Assembly: GCF_900475275.1 (NCBI RefSeq)
Contig: NZ_LS483364.1
Span: 1,488,001 to 1,552,000 of the forward strand
Origin: Streptococcus sanguinis
Lineage (GTDB): Bacteria; Bacillota; Bacilli; Lactobacillales; Streptococcaceae
Length of the DNA stretch: 64,000 bases
Direction: 5' to 3'
The notes below the pieces were generated by a model, which did no database searches, had not been told where the DNA came from, and saw nothing but the letters and a program-made list of their open reading frames with translations. The stretch's first letter is position 1. Each line of letters opens with the position of its first letter. Position numbers and translations under genes: made by a program. This document shows positions 51,386 through 60,866 of this stretch, piece after piece.

Positions 51386-52225
51386 TTATACCACATTACA
51401 GCCCCAACCGCCATAGTTTCCGTTAAATTTTTTCACAAATTCAACCAAAGTCCAAACATTCTGGTTCAAATCAAAGATTTCTGTCGTATCCATACGAATC
51501 ACATGCAGCTGATATGGTTTGTCAGCATCTTCTATCTTTTCAGCGGATACGAGGCTATAGCCCAGCTCTTCGACTTCCTTTAGGAAACCATCCCGTTCTT
51601 CCTCCGAAGCAAAATAAGCCCAATGGTCAATCTCGCGCTCCTGACTATGATCATCGCCATCCTGCTCCAGCTGGTACCAGACCCGCTGGTTGAGAATGGT
51701 CTGATACTCGTATTCATTAGGATAGAGAAAATCAAAGTACTGATTCCATTCCTCGTCTTCTAGGGTTGCCGAGTCATAGCGGCGGTCTGGAAAGTCGCGC
51801 ATCACTTCGGCAATTGGCTCCAGATGGCTTTTCTTGTCTTGCAAATAGTAATAAAACTCAATATTTCCATCTGTTGTAATCACACCAACATGAATGCCAC
51901 CGACCTGCCCTAAAGCCTCAGAAAGCCGGTCCTCAATCACATTCAGCTCTTTAAACTCATCACTAGATGGAAAACCTGTCTCCCCATCGTACTGGAGGAG
52001 CGTTACCTTGAGCCTCATAGCATAGGCGTATAGAGGAAAGGGGGCCTCATCAGCAAGAGCTAGATTCAGACGGATGCTAGCCAACTTGTCATCAATATAG
52101 GTTGAGAAAGAGCCCCACTCACTCGGAAAAGGATCCTCAGTAGGCACATCAAGTTCTGCTTCTTCTATATTTTCTACTTTCTCTTCCTCTTGCTTCTTAC
52201 TAAACAGATTCTTAAAAAAACTCAT
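51386..52225 (-). CDS. DUF695/RraB-domain protein
   Basis: 279 residues, cytosolic and acidic. The first part after the charged N-terminus (about 30-165: WGSFSTYIDDKLASIRLNLAL, RLKVTL) resembles DUF695. The C-terminal part (about 185-279: WAYFASEEERDGFLKEVEELGY, ending YGGWGCNVV) resembles RraB, which in proteobacteria regulates RNase E. Streptococci have RNase Y and J instead, so the biological role is unknown. It lies between tRNA-Ser and tmRNA and appears monocistronic. Confidence 0.75.
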   Translation of the reverse strand: MSFFKNLFSKKQEEEKVENIEEAELDVPTEDPFPSEWGSFSTYIDDKLASIRLNLALADEAPFPLYAYAMRLKVTLLQYDGETGFPSSDEFKELNVIEDRLSEALGQVGGIHVGVITTDGNIEFYYYLQDKKSHLEPIAEVMRDFPDRRYDSATLEDEEWNQYFDFLYPNEYEYQTILNQRVWYQLEQDGDDHSQEREIDHWAYFASEEERDGFLKEVEELGYSLVSAEKIEDADKPYQLHVIRMDTTEIFDLNQNVWTLVEFVKKFNGNYGGWGCNVV

Positions 52226-52394
52226 ATCAAACTTCCCTTAATACTTATGAAATCAACCCAATAGAAATACAAATATTTCCTTTGCCATCACTAACATCAT
52301 TGTATTACTTTTTCAGATAGAAATCAAGATTTCCTGAACATCGTAAAAGCAAAAAACGCTGATTTCTCAACGTTTTAGAAGGACTTTAAAATAA

Positions 52395-52740
52395 TGGAGC
52401 CGGTGGGAGTCGAACCCACGTCCAAACACCTGCTAACACATTTGTCTACAACCATAGGCTATGTATTGGTTTAACTTCACTTTGACACATAGCTCAAGCC
52501 CAAGTCAAGCGAGTCTATCAATCTCTTGCAAAATCCCTAGACTAGACTTTGCCGTAGCTTGCTCATAATAAGACCTGTCATCAGACACAAGCAATCCGAA
52601 TCAGGTCACGCTGGCTGGTTTTTAGGCAGCTACAGCGTAAGAATTGTTATTTTTTGCAGTTATATTTAACTGGCGTTTTACATCCGCTAGATGAGTCGCA
52701 AAATGTGCCTCATAATGCCTGTCGAATCCGTAACGACCCC
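52395..52740 (-). ncRNA. ssrA: tmRNA (SsrA), tag AKNNNSYAVAA
   Basis: 346 nt. The 5' end GGGGTCG (minus strand, at 52740) pairs with CGGCTCC before the 3' A at 52395; CCA is not encoded. The tag reading frame gives AKNNNSYAVAA followed by TAA, the streptococcal tag, at about 52623-52658. The T arm GGGTTCGACTCCC is at 52402-52416. It rescues stalled ribosomes with SmpB. Confidence 0.97.
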
Positions 52741-52754
52741 GAGACAATAGGAAT

Positions 52755-52783
52755 ATTATAACAAAATCCCTCAAAAAAAGCAA
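52755..52783 (-). promoter_or_regulatory. Promoter of ssrA overlapping an upstream terminator
   Basis: TTGCTT (52778-52783) and TATAAT (52755-52760) with 17-bp spacing, minus strand. The -35 lies inside the T run of the terminator that ends the upstream gene. Confidence 0.8.
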
Positions 52784-52803
52784 AAGCCTGCACACAGCAG
52801 GCT
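52773..52803 (-). terminator. Intrinsic terminator of the MIP18-family gene
   Basis: AGCCTGC (52785-52791) pairs with GCAGGCT (52797-52803) around a 5-base loop and runs into T-rich sequence on the minus strand. Confidence 0.85.
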
Positions 52804-52821
52804 AGCTTTTACTCCAAGTCC

Positions 52822-53160
52822 TTAGCGGATTCCCAAAGCAATCCGGGCATAACGGCTCATCTTTTCCACCGTCCAAGCTGGGTACCAAACCAACTTAACA
52901 TCAGTCTTGGTAACCTCTGGAACATCTGACATGGCGTCATAGATCTGGTCAGTCAGAAGATCCGCCAGAGGGCATCCCATGGTTGTCAGGGTCATATCGA
53001 TTTCCGTTTCCCCATTGGTCTCGTCAAAACGGATTTCATAGATTAGACCTAGATTGACAATATCAATCCCCAGCTCTGGGTCAATGACTTGCTCCAAGCT
53101 CTCTAAAATACGCGTTTTAATCTTTTCAACTTCTTCAGGGCTGTATTTTTGTTCTGACAT
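52822..53160 (-). CDS. MIP18/DUF59-family metal-sulfur cluster assembly protein
   Basis: 112 residues of the MIP18 (DUF59) family, with VIDPELGIDIVNLGLIY near the start and MTLTTMGCPLAD carrying the conserved cysteine. Relatives such as SufT help mature iron-sulfur proteins. It lies 125 bp downstream of rpoD and has its own terminator. The client proteins are not visible from context. Confidence 0.88.
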   Translation of the reverse strand: MSEQKYSPEEVEKIKTRILESLEQVIDPELGIDIVNLGLIYEIRFDETNGETEIDMTLTTMGCPLADLLTDQIYDAMSDVPEVTKTDVKLVWYPAWTVEKMSRYARIALGIR

Positions 53161-53285
53161 GCAATATCCTCCTTATAGATATGGCAAAACTTCAAGTTAG
53201 CTCGAGAGGGCTTTTGTTTTCAGCTAGGATTGCCGACTTAACGCTTCCTAATGAAAAATTTCTGCCCCTTCTTGCTCTTCACTTC

Positions 53286-54398
53286 TTAATCTTCAATAAA
53301 GTCTCTGAGTGGTTTGCTACGGCTTGGATGGCGGAGTTTGCGCAGGGCCTTGGCTTCAATCTGGCGAATCCGCTCGCGAGTTACATTGAAGACCTTGCCG
53401 ACATCTTCCAGTGTCCGCATTTTCCCATCGTCCAGACCAAAGCGCAGACGCAAGACGTTTTCCTCGCGGTCTGTCAGCGTATCCAAGACCTCATCCAGCT
53501 GCTCACGAAGGACGACACGAGTTGTATAGTCGACTGGGTTTTCAATCACTTCATCTTCAATAAAGTCTCCCAGATGACTGTCATCTTCCTCACCAATAGG
53601 TGTTTCCAATGAAACTGGCTCCTGAGCAATTTTGAGAATCTCACGAACCTTGTCCGGTGTCATATCCATACGCTCAGCGATTTGCTCAGGCGTAGGATCT
53701 TGACCTAATTCCTGCAAGAGATTACGTTGCTCGCGGACTAGCTTGTTAATGGTTTCCACCATGTGGACTGGAATTCGAATGGTCCGAGCTTGGTCAGCAA
53801 TCGCACGGGTAATGGCCTGACGAATCCACCAAGTCGCATAAGTTGAGAACTTAAATCCTTTGGTATAGTCAAACTTATCAACGGCCTTCATCAGCCCCAT
53901 GTTTCCTTCTTGAATCAAGTCAAGGAACTGCATACCACGGCCGACATAACGCTTAGCAATGGAAACAACCAGACGAAGGTTGGCCTCAGCCAGACGCTGC
54001 TTGGCTTCCAAGTCTCCCTGTTCTACCAAGATAGCCAACTCCTGCTCTTCTTCATTGCTGAGAAGCGGCACAACTCCGATTTCTTTCAGATACATGCGGA
54101 CTGGGTCATTGACCTTGGCTGAATTGCTGCCTAGGAGTTCTTCATCCGTCAGTTCTGCTTCTTCCTCTTCGTTATTTAAGACGCGTGCGCTGGGATTTCC
54201 TTCCTTATCTGTAATTGAGATGCCAGCATCCTGGATGCGCTGCAGCAAATCCTCAATCCCATCAGCGTCCAAAGTGAAAGGGATGACCAGCTGGTCATTG
54301 ATTTCATCATCTGTCGCAACCCCTGTCTGCTTGTGGTTGCGGATAAATTCTGCAATTTGAACGTCTAATGTTGTTACTTCTTTTTGTTTTGTAGCCAT
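53286..54398 (-). CDS. rpoD: Primary sigma factor RpoD (SigA)
   Basis: 370 residues. Region 1.1 is followed by region 1.2, region 2 with [25 protein letters not shown] and [13 protein letters not shown] (-10 recognition), region 3, and region 4 [21 protein letters not shown] (-35 recognition). Directs RNA polymerase to housekeeping promoters. It starts 2 bp after the dnaG stop, the conserved dnaG-rpoD arrangement. Confidence 0.98.
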   Translation of the reverse strand: MATKQKEVTTLDVQIAEFIRNHKQTGVATDDEINDQLVIPFTLDADGIEDLLQRIQDAGISITDKEGNPSARVLNNEEEEAELTDEELLGSNSAKVNDPVRMYLKEIGVVPLLSNEEEQELAILVEQGDLEAKQRLAEANLRLVVSIAKRYVGRGMQFLDLIQEGNMGLMKAVDKFDYTKGFKFSTYATWWIRQAITRAIADQARTIRIPVHMVETINKLVREQRNLLQELGQDPTPEQIAERMDMTPDKVREILKIAQEPVSLETPIGEEDDSHLGDFIEDEVIENPVDYTTRVVLREQLDEVLDTLTDREENVLRLRFGLDDGKMRTLEDVGKVFNVTRERIRQIEAKALRKLRHPSRSKPLRDFIED

Positions 54399-54400
54399 TC

Positions 54401-56185
54401 CTACTCCATTCTTCTTTTTTGCTCAATCAAGCGCTCCAGCTCGGACAGGGCTGTATCCGTATCTCCGCTGTGAGAGGCTTCTCGAATCTTCTTACTAATA
54501 AACTGATTATGCTTGCGCAAAATCTCCCGCTCTCTGGTTTCTTCCACTTCTTTCAACTCATCTTCCAAAACCTCATCAGGCAAGTCTTCTTCTAAAACGC
54601 GGTACCAAGCCTGCTGGACATGATCTGGCAGCTGGGACAAATCCTGCGGTGTCACCTCGCCATTTGCCAGCAAAATCTCATACAAGGCCTGCAAGTCCTC
54701 CGAGTCAAAGACAAAGTCTTCTCTCAGCCGGTATTGGTTCAAAATCAAAGGATGATGTATCATGCGGTGGAAGATATGATTTTCCGCCCTCATGAGCCGA
54801 CTCAGCCGGTTCGAAGGCGAAAACTGCATAACGACTGGTTGAGACTGATGAGTGGGCGCCTCCTGACTGCGACTAGAGCGCTCAGCCAGCCGACTGTTAT
54901 TTACCGTCTGCTCTACCTGCTGATAGTCAAAGTCCGGCAGCAACTCAGCCAGCATGTAAATATAGGAGTTCTGAGCTGTGATGGACTTGGTCTTCGCAAT
55001 AATCGGCGCCATCTTCTCTACAAACTCAATCTGAGCCTGCAGATTTTCAATATTATCTGGTTTCAGATGATGCAGCAGAAACTCCACATTACTTATTCGC
55101 GTTTTGCTCAGCAAATGCTGCAAGTCTTCCTCAGAATTTTTAGCTAGAAATTCATCCGGGTCCAAATTATCCGGAATCCGAACAATTTCCACCGTCATAT
55201 CTCTCAGCTCATCCAAGGCCTTAGCAGTCGCTGCTTGCCCAGCCCTATCTCCATCGTAAGACAGGATAATCTTCTTGCAATACTTGCTCAGGTGCTGGAC
55301 ATGCTCAGGCGTCAGAGCAGTTCCCATAGAAGCCACTGCATTTTCAACCCCGGCCCGATAAGCCGCAATCACATCCATAAAGCCTTCCATCAGATAAACC
55401 TCATGGCTCTTCTTGATAACCGGCTTGGCCTTATCCAGATGATAGAGCTCGTAGCTTTTATTGAAAATAGCGGTGCTACGACTGTTTTTGTACTTGGCCT
55501 GATGGCCGTCAGTAGCCGCCTCTTGCCAAATCCGCCCGGAAAAGGCCACAACCTGCCCACTGTCATTGGTCAGGGGAAACATAATCCGGTTTTGAAAAGC
55601 ATCATAGACCAGATTATTCTCTGCCAGATTGAAGAGGCCCGAGTTCATGATGGTGTTCTCATCAAACTTGCCAGCCATACTCTTATGAAGATAATTCCCC
55701 TCATTAGGAGCAAGCCCGATTTGAAAATGCTTGAGAACATCATCTGTCAGCCCGCGCTGGTAGAGATAAGCCCGCGCTTCCTCTCCCATCTTGGTCGTCA
55801 TCAAGACCGCATGGTAAAACTTCGCTGCCTCGGTATGGATATCGTAGAGAGCCTGATGCGGATGGCTTTGTCTCGGTCGGTCATTGCCCGCTGTCTCCAC
55901 AGCCAAGGGAATCCCTGCCCGTTCTGCTACAATCTGCACAGCATCCATAAAGGAAACGCCTCGATAATCCTCAATGAATTTGAAGACATCGCCCGACTTG
56001 CCGCAGCCAAAACAGTGATAAAACTGCTTGTCCTCTACAACGTTAAAAGAGGGCGTCTTTTCGCCATGAAAGGGACAGAGTCCCAGGAAATTCCGCCCAG
56101 CCTTGGTCAAGGCCACCGTTTCTCCTATGACATCGACGATATTGACGCTGTTTTTAATTTCAGAAATGATTTCTTTATCAATCAA
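54401..56185 (-). CDS. dnaG: DNA primase
   Basis: 594 residues. Zinc-binding CHC2 domain ([11 protein letters not shown], then [12 protein letters not shown]), Toprim domain with EGFMDVIAA and SYDGDRAGQ, and a C-terminal DnaB-binding region. Start TTG at 56183-56185 ([10 protein letters not shown]) is chosen because GGAGG sits 9 bases before it; the upstream ATG at 56209 has no site and would place that GGAGG inside the coding sequence. Makes RNA primers for replication. Confidence 0.96.
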   Translation of the reverse strand: MIDKEIISEIKNSVNIVDVIGETVALTKAGRNFLGLCPFHGEKTPSFNVVEDKQFYHCFGCGKSGDVFKFIEDYRGVSFMDAVQIVAERAGIPLAVETAGNDRPRQSHPHQALYDIHTEAAKFYHAVLMTTKMGEEARAYLYQRGLTDDVLKHFQIGLAPNEGNYLHKSMAGKFDENTIMNSGLFNLAENNLVYDAFQNRIMFPLTNDSGQVVAFSGRIWQEAATDGHQAKYKNSRSTAIFNKSYELYHLDKAKPVIKKSHEVYLMEGFMDVIAAYRAGVENAVASMGTALTPEHVQHLSKYCKKIILSYDGDRAGQAATAKALDELRDMTVEIVRIPDNLDPDEFLAKNSEEDLQHLLSKTRISNVEFLLHHLKPDNIENLQAQIEFVEKMAPIIAKTKSITAQNSYIYMLAELLPDFDYQQVEQTVNNSRLAERSSRSQEAPTHQSQPVVMQFSPSNRLSRLMRAENHIFHRMIHHPLILNQYRLREDFVFDSEDLQALYEILLANGEVTPQDLSQLPDHVQQAWYRVLEEDLPDEVLEDELKEVEETREREILRKHNQFISKKIREASHSGDTDTALSELERLIEQKRRME

Positions 56186-56273
56186 GAGACAATACCTCCA
56201 ATTTATCATAGAATATCATTCTATATTTTATACTAAAATGAAGCAAATGTAAAATATTTGACAAGCAAATATC

Positions 56274-56302
56274 TTGTAGCTGTCATATAAATAAGCTATA
56301 AT
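56274..56302 (+). promoter_or_regulatory. Promoter of mscL
   Basis: TTGTAG (56274-56279) and TATAAT (56297-56302), 17-bp spacing, 38 bp before the mscL start. Confidence 0.75.
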
Positions 56303-56339
56303 ATAATCTCATTAATAAATTCTTGAAAGGAAAGAAAGA

Positions 56340-56723
56340 ATGTTAAAAGAATTAAAAAACTTTTTACTTCGTGGCAACGTAGTTGACCTAGCTGTTGCCG
56401 TTATTATCGGTGCTGCTTTCGGTGCAATTGTTACTTCATTGGTAAATGACATTATCACACCACTTATTTTGAACCCAGCCTTGAGTGCTGCTGGTGTAGA
56501 TAAGATTGCTGAATTATCTTGGAAAGGTGTTGCTTATGGTAGCTTCCTTAGCGCTGTCATCAACTTCCTTGTAATCGGAACTGTTCTCTTCTTCATAGTA
56601 AAAGCTGCAGAAAAAGCTCAAAGCTTGGGTAAAAAACAAGAAGAAGTTGTTGAAGAAGAACCAGCTCCAACTGAACTTGAAGTCCTGCAAGAAATCAAAG
56701 CTTTGTTGGCTGAGAAAAAATAA
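56340..56723 (+). CDS. mscL: Large-conductance mechanosensitive channel
   Basis: 127 residues. N-terminal helix MLKELKNFLLRGNVVDLAVAV, first pore helix with GAAFGAIVTSLVNDII, second span and a charged cytoplasmic helix (EVLQEIKALLAEK). Opens under membrane tension to release solutes on osmotic downshock. It is divergent from dnaG and convergent with rpsU. Confidence 0.97.
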   Translation: MLKELKNFLLRGNVVDLAVAVIIGAAFGAIVTSLVNDIITPLILNPALSAAGVDKIAELSWKGVAYGSFLSAVINFLVIGTVLFFIVKAAEKAQSLGKKQEEVVEEEPAPTELEVLQEIKALLAEKK

Positions 56724-56731
56724 AGAGAATT

Positions 56732-56757
56732 CACTGATGAAAATCAGTGTTTTTTTC
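56732..56757 (+). terminator. Intrinsic terminator of mscL
   Basis: CACTGAT pairs with ATCAGTG around GAAA and is followed by a T run. Confidence 0.9.
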
Positions 56758-56802
56758 TTGCCTATTGCTCACAATCATCCCCTTCTCTCCAAAGAGCCAA
56801 AA

Positions 56803-56831
56803 CAAAAAACAGACCGGAGTCTGCTTTTTTG
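56803..56831 (-). terminator. Intrinsic terminator of rpsU
   Basis: CAGAC (56810-56814) pairs with GTCTG (56819-56823), flanked by A and T runs; ends rpsU and can also face mscL. Confidence 0.8.
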
Positions 56832-56836
56832 TTCAA

Positions 56837-57013
56837 TTAGAATTTTTTACGTTTACGAGCTGCTTCTGATTTGCGTTTGCGTTTTACAGAAGGTTTTTCA
56901 TAGAATTCACGTTTGCGTGTTTCTTGAAGAGTACCAGCTTTAGTAACCGCACGTTTGAAACGACGAAGTGCATCATCAAGTGATTCATTCTTGCGTACTA
57001 CTGTTTTTGACAT
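56837..57013 (-). CDS. rpsU: 30S ribosomal protein S21
   Basis: 58 residues, strongly basic: [18 protein letters not shown] start and a C-terminal [13 protein letters not shown] tail. The ATG at 57011-57013 is chosen over an upstream in-frame start that would add MDLKGVKK. Part of the conserved neighbourhood with dnaG and rpoD, here separated by divergent mscL. Confidence 0.97.
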
Positions 57014-57120
57014 TTTTTTCACTCCCTTCAAGTCCAAAATCTATATAATCATACCACATATAGAAAAGAGTGTCAAGTATTTTCTGTAAGTATGATGTAT
57101 CCCCTTTTTATGATACAAAC

Positions 57121-57157
57121 AAGAAGACCAACTGCTCTGCTGCAGCTGGTCTTCTTT
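57121..57157 (-). terminator. Intrinsic terminator of the VTC-DUF4956 operon
   Basis: AAGAAGACCA (57121-57130) pairs with TGGTCTTCTT (57147-57156) around a partly paired 16-base loop; located 4 bp beyond the DUF4956 stop. Confidence 0.75.
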
Positions 57158-57160
57158 TGC

Positions 57161-57844
57161 TTAGAGGGTTTTACGCTTCTTAGCAGCTTTGGAAAGGGAA
57201 ATGTCCTGCACCTTATCATAGAACAGGAACTGCTGAATGAGCTCTCTGTCGCTCATGTCAGGATTCAAGTCAACAACATAGTCCAGCTTGATAGACTTCT
57301 TTTCAGCCGACTTGAGAGATGTCAGTTCGGCTGATTTACAAGTCGTTTCAAAGATAGCATCAAAGAGTACTTCGTAGTCAAAATCAGCTGGAACCTGAAC
57401 CTGGACATAACGTCTGGTCGGACTGACTGAAGTAAAGCTCATCTTTTCAAAGAGCATCCAGATGCCTGAAATAGCTAGAGTAAAGACAATTCCCAATGCT
57501 ACAAAGCCCATCCCCGTTGTAATCCCGATAGCTGTCGCCATAAAGATGGCTAGAAGCTCCTTGGAGCCACCTGCGGCCGACCGGAAGCGAATCAAGCTGA
57601 AAGTCCCTGCTACGGCGACACTGGTACCCAGATTTCCATTAACCAAGAAGATGATAATGGAAATAATGGCTGGCAAAAGGGAGAGGGTGACGACAAATTC
57701 CTTGGTATAAATGGTTTGGCGCTTATAGACCTTGGCCAAGATAATTCCTAAAACCACACTAGTTGCTAGTGAAAAAATCAATGCTAAAGGATTTATCTTG
57801 ACTTCCGTAGAGGAGTAGATACTGTTAAATAACTGATTGAGCAT
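57161..57844 (-). CDS. DUF4956 membrane protein
   Basis: 227 residues with about four spans in the first 130 residues and a soluble C-terminal domain with a ferredoxin-like look (YVQVQVPADFDYEVLFDAIF). The stretch IRFRSAAGGSKELLAIFMATAIG is typical of DUF4956. It is 11 bp downstream of the VTC-domain gene and co-transcribed with it, the usual pairing. It may help transport or place the product of the VTC enzyme; its function is unproven. Confidence 0.85.
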   Translation of the reverse strand: MLNQLFNSIYSSTEVKINPLALIFSLATSVVLGIILAKVYKRQTIYTKEFVVTLSLLPAIISIIIFLVNGNLGTSVAVAGTFSLIRFRSAAGGSKELLAIFMATAIGITTGMGFVALGIVFTLAISGIWMLFEKMSFTSVSPTRRYVQVQVPADFDYEVLFDAIFETTCKSAELTSLKSAEKKSIKLDYVVDLNPDMSDRELIQQFLFYDKVQDISLSKAAKKRKTL

Positions 57845-57855
57845 AAACTACCTCC

Positions 57856-58587
57856 TTAGGCCTTGACTGTTTGAGTCAGCCTTTCTTTAGTTTTCAGGTA
57901 GGCATTGCCGTATTTTGAAAAGGACTGGTCTTCAAGACCGTATTTATTCAGAATATCAGCCAGCCACTGAGGATATTGACCAGGAACCTTGATTTCCATA
58001 ATCACCTTGTCGTCTTCCAGCAAGGGCAGTCCATAGCGGCCTAAAGCCAAGTCTACATCATAATCTCGGTAGCGGATGTTGGAATCAACTGTCACACGTA
58101 CCTTTTTATCTTCCAAGCCTCTCATAGAGTAGCGGTCATAGCTAATCACCATTTTTGGCTTCAAATCTATATAGCGCTCCTGCAACTGCTCCACTTCTGC
58201 CTTGACCCGATCATCAAAAATAGTATGGTCTGCCACACCGTTCACAATATAGTTGGTCACAGAGAGAGGATTCGAAACCAAACGATATTTGAAACCTACT
58301 TCATCGCGTTTCTTCTTGATTTCCAAGAAAACTTGACTATCATCATTTGGCTGCTCAGCATAAGTGCGCATCCGCATCTTTTCGCGACCACCTTTTCTGG
58401 CAATGGAATCCTGAATCATCTGGAACTCATCATTATCAAAATACACATTGGAAATGGTTGATGTCGCATAATCATCTGCGGTAAGGTAAGGCCTCATGTC
58501 AGCTTCAAGACGAGCTAGCATTGCTCGGTCAAGAATATACTTAGTTTCGATCCGTTGGAAGTTTGTTTGGATTTGCTTTTGTTTCAT
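57856..58587 (-). CDS. VTC-domain protein, probable polyphosphate polymerase-like enzyme
   Basis: 243 residues, the VTC domain known from the eukaryotic vacuolar polyphosphate polymerase Vtc4. It shows the tunnel-lining pattern of alternating charged residues: RIETKYILD, KMRMRTYAE, VFLEIKKKRDEVGFKYR, MVISYDRYSM, RVTVDSNIRYRDYD and VIMEIKVPG. It would polymerise ATP gamma-phosphates into polyphosphate or bind polyphosphate. First gene of a two-gene operon under a promoter carrying BlaI/CopY-type boxes. Confidence 0.82.
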   Translation of the reverse strand: MKQKQIQTNFQRIETKYILDRAMLARLEADMRPYLTADDYATSTISNVYFDNDEFQMIQDSIARKGGREKMRMRTYAEQPNDDSQVFLEIKKKRDEVGFKYRLVSNPLSVTNYIVNGVADHTIFDDRVKAEVEQLQERYIDLKPKMVISYDRYSMRGLEDKKVRVTVDSNIRYRDYDVDLALGRYGLPLLEDDKVIMEIKVPGQYPQWLADILNKYGLEDQSFSKYGNAYLKTKERLTQTVKA

Positions 58588-58605
58588 TTGGATTCTCCTT
58601 TAATT

Positions 58606-58617
58606 CTACAAATGTAG
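58606..58617. promoter_or_regulatory. BlaI/CopY-type box in the VTC operon leader
   Basis: A perfect 12-bp palindrome, CTACAAATGTAG, between the transcription start and the VTC gene start, containing the TACA-NN-TGTA core. Confidence 0.7.
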
Positions 58618-58718
58618 TTTTTGTTTTTAAAAGAAATAGAGCTTCCGCTCTGCACCTACAAGCGTCTGGATAAGCTTTGCTTTCTTCTCCTTTCCAAGCA
58701 GTATTTTTCAAAGACATT

Positions 58719-58770
58719 CTACAAATGTAGTTTATAATTATATTCTACATCTGTCGTTTATAAATGTCAA
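58719..58770 (-). promoter_or_regulatory. Promoter and two BlaI/CopY-type operators of the VTC operon
   Basis: On the minus strand, TTGACA (58765-58770) and TAGAAT (58742-58747) are spaced 17 bp; the start is near 58735. Box 58746-58755 (TACA-TC-TGTC on the plus strand) overlaps the -10, and the perfect palindrome CTACAAATGTAG at 58719-58730 lies just after the start. Repressor binding would block polymerase. Bases 58771-58919 show nothing else. Confidence 0.8.
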
Positions 58771-58919
58771 GAAAAAAGATAAATAATCTTTCAGTTTTTT
58801 TAGCATTAGGAAACGAAATGCAAACTGTAAGCAAAATCGACCTAAAATAAAAGATAAACTGATGACTAACTGCTCTTGGAGGATTGCTAAATCCCCCTTT
58901 GAGAAGATAATAAATTCTA

Positions 58920-58950
58920 CCAGTCTAAGCTTTTAAGAAACTTAAACTGG
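58920..58950 (-). terminator. Hairpin after the BlaR1-like gene
   Basis: CCAGTCTAAG pairs with CTTAAACTGG with one mismatch around an 11-base loop, just past the stop at 58964. The trailing T run is weak, so termination may be partial. Confidence 0.5.
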
Positions 58951-58963
58951 CAGAATCCTCTAT

Positions 58964-60433
58964 TTAATCGTCATCATGGTCATCATCATCATCTGGATCA
59001 TCAGTGTCTGTCGTATGAGAGGAACTGTTCTGAGACGGAGTTTGAACTGTCGCTGTACTAGCTCCAGTATTTGCTCCGGTCGAGCCCGCTGCTCCCGTAT
59101 TCCCTGCGCCTGCAGTAGCGCTGTTGTCAGCTGGAGTTGATGCAGCTGACGAGGATGGGCTGACTTCTTTTTCGACCGTTACCGTCTTTTCGACAATGGT
59201 ATGCTGCTTAGATTTGACCAGTTTTCCATCCTTAGCATTGACAATGGTTTCATGGGCCGTTTGCCCGTGCGAGAAGCGAATCTTATAGGTGTCTTTCTCA
59301 CGCGAAATTTGTAAATCTTTTATATCCTTTTCAGAAAGCGATAGTTCTTTCAAGACCACTCCTAGAGCCTGACGCTGACTGAGTCCTTGAGGCCGTTTTT
59401 GTCCCGCCACAGGCTTGCTTTGTTGAGCAGCTGGGCTTTCTAAGGCAAAGACCGAGCTAGCCAAGAGCAAAAGGAGAGGAACTGCCACGACAAAGGCAGC
59501 AGACAGAAATCTCTTAGGCAGCCGGTTATCCATAATACCGACAATCCGACGCTTGAGATTAAACTTGTCAGAGTAAAAGCAGGTCGTCAGAGCAATTGGG
59601 GTCTTCTTACTGCGGTCTATCATGGTCAAAATCGTTTCACCGTAGAAAGTCCGATACTCTGTATCTCTACAGCTCAGAACATCGTAATCACAGTACATTT
59701 CTCCTGCTTCCTGGGTTTCACGGCAGGCAAAGCGGACAACTGGATTAAACCAGTGCAGACTCTTGGCAAAAATCCCTAAGAGATTGATTAAAACATCTCG
59801 GTGTTTGTAGTGGGTCAGCTCATGCTTGAAAATAAGCTGTAGCTCTTCTTCTGTGTAGTCCAACTCTGGCAGCACGATTAAAATATCTCTGAAACCTAGC
59901 AACATAGGACTTTGGGACATAGGATAGTGGAGCAGACGAATCTGGCCCTTAACTCCCATCTCCTGCTGAACAGCCCGCAGCTGAGCCATCGCTTCTTCGT
60001 CCTGAAACTCCGTGCCCCAGCGCTTCAGCATCTTTCTAAAGCGAATATAAGAATAAGCGTATCTTCCTATACTAAAGACAAAGCCAATCAGCCAGATGGC
60101 GAAGAGAATTTCAAACCAAGGCAGGTTTAGAAAAGCCTCCAACAGATTTGGCTGAGCAGCTTTTTCAACTGCTGGAGAAGCACCCTGAGCTCCACTTGTC
60201 TGGGTAGCAGTCACTGCTGTCTGAACTACCGATCCTGTATTCAGCCGAATCAGGCCTGAGCCAAACTGAGGACGGAACGGAAACAGAAAACTCAGCAATA
60301 TCAGAAACCAAATAAAATACTTCACTCTGACCGAAATCTTAGTCTTAAAGGCCGTAAAAAGCAGACTAAGCAAAAGCACCAAAATGGATGTCGACAAACT
60401 GGTCAGAAGAAAAGAAAGAAGGAACTGTTTCAT
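58964..60433 (-). CDS. BlaR1/MecR1-like M56 metalloprotease sensor with PepSY-like domain and Asp-rich tail
   Basis: 489 residues. Membrane spans at about 4-30, 36-53 and 104-127 precede the M56 zinc protease domain with HELTH at 204-208, and a fourth span lies at about 309-331. The outer part is not a penicillin-binding domain: it holds a PepSY-like unit (about 350-412), a Ser/Thr/Ala/Gly linker and a tail of almost pure Asp at 476-489. By analogy with BlaR1, a signal sensed outside would trigger protease action that inactivates the BlaI-like repressor encoded 15 bp upstream. The ligand is unknown; the acidic tail suggests divalent cations. Confidence 0.85.
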   Translation of the reverse strand: MKQFLLSFLLTSLSTSILVLLLSLLFTAFKTKISVRVKYFIWFLILLSFLFPFRPQFGSGLIRLNTGSVVQTAVTATQTSGAQGASPAVEKAAQPNLLEAFLNLPWFEILFAIWLIGFVFSIGRYAYSYIRFRKMLKRWGTEFQDEEAMAQLRAVQQEMGVKGQIRLLHYPMSQSPMLLGFRDILIVLPELDYTEEELQLIFKHELTHYKHRDVLINLLGIFAKSLHWFNPVVRFACRETQEAGEMYCDYDVLSCRDTEYRTFYGETILTMIDRSKKTPIALTTCFYSDKFNLKRRIVGIMDNRLPKRFLSAAFVVAVPLLLLLASSVFALESPAAQQSKPVAGQKRPQGLSQRQALGVVLKELSLSEKDIKDLQISREKDTYKIRFSHGQTAHETIVNAKDGKLVKSKQHTIVEKTVTVEKEVSPSSSAASTPADNSATAGAGNTGAAGSTGANTGASTATVQTPSQNSSSHTTDTDDPDDDDDHDDD

Positions 60434-60448
60434 GCTTATCCCTCCATC

Positions 60449-60826
60449 CTACTTTCCTTGGTTGAGCAGACTGCGCAGCTCATCCAATTCATTTTCCGAA
60501 AAGGAGTTAGAAGAAAAGAGTGTTTTGACAAACCCGCCCATAGAACGGCCACTGTGACGCTTCAAGAAATCCGAAGCCTCAACTTCCAGATACTCATCTT
60601 CTGAGATCAAGGCTGTATACTGCCTTTCACGTCCCTTGCGGACACTGTCTAAAAAGCCCTTCTCCGTTAAGCGAGCCAAAACTGTCAGCAAAGTCTGAGG
60701 CTTCCAGTGATTGTCTGGTCCCAGCTTTTCCATGATACGGGCAGAGGTCGTCGGGGTAGGCAGCTGCCAAATTACTTTTAAAATAGTAAATTCCCCATCT
60801 GGCAAACGTTTGATAGATCTTTTCAT
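60449..60826 (-). CDS. BlaI/MecI/CopY-family repressor
   Basis: 125 residues, winged-helix DNA-binding domain (about 5-80: PDGEFTILKVIWQLPTPTTSARIME, then TLLTVLARLTEKGFL) and a C-terminal dimerisation part. The ATG at 60824-60826 (MKRSIKRLPDGE) is chosen; a longer frame to 60895 would run through its own promoter. The box on its promoter matches those on the VTC promoter, so it probably represses both. It lacks the cysteine-rich metal motif of copper-sensing CopY, which fits control by the M56 partner. Confidence 0.9.
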   Translation of the reverse strand: MKRSIKRLPDGEFTILKVIWQLPTPTTSARIMEKLGPDNHWKPQTLLTVLARLTEKGFLDSVRKGRERQYTALISEDEYLEVEASDFLKRHSGRSMGGFVKTLFSSNSFSENELDELRSLLNQGK

Positions 60827-60866
60827 CGTTCCCACGCGCTTTCTAAATAATGCTATTTCTATCTTT

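Noticed and set aside
55235..56236. A 333-codon plus-strand frame opposite dnaG.
   Set aside because: dnaG on the other strand has clear primase motifs; this frame has no ribosome site or recognisable domain and is a shadow.
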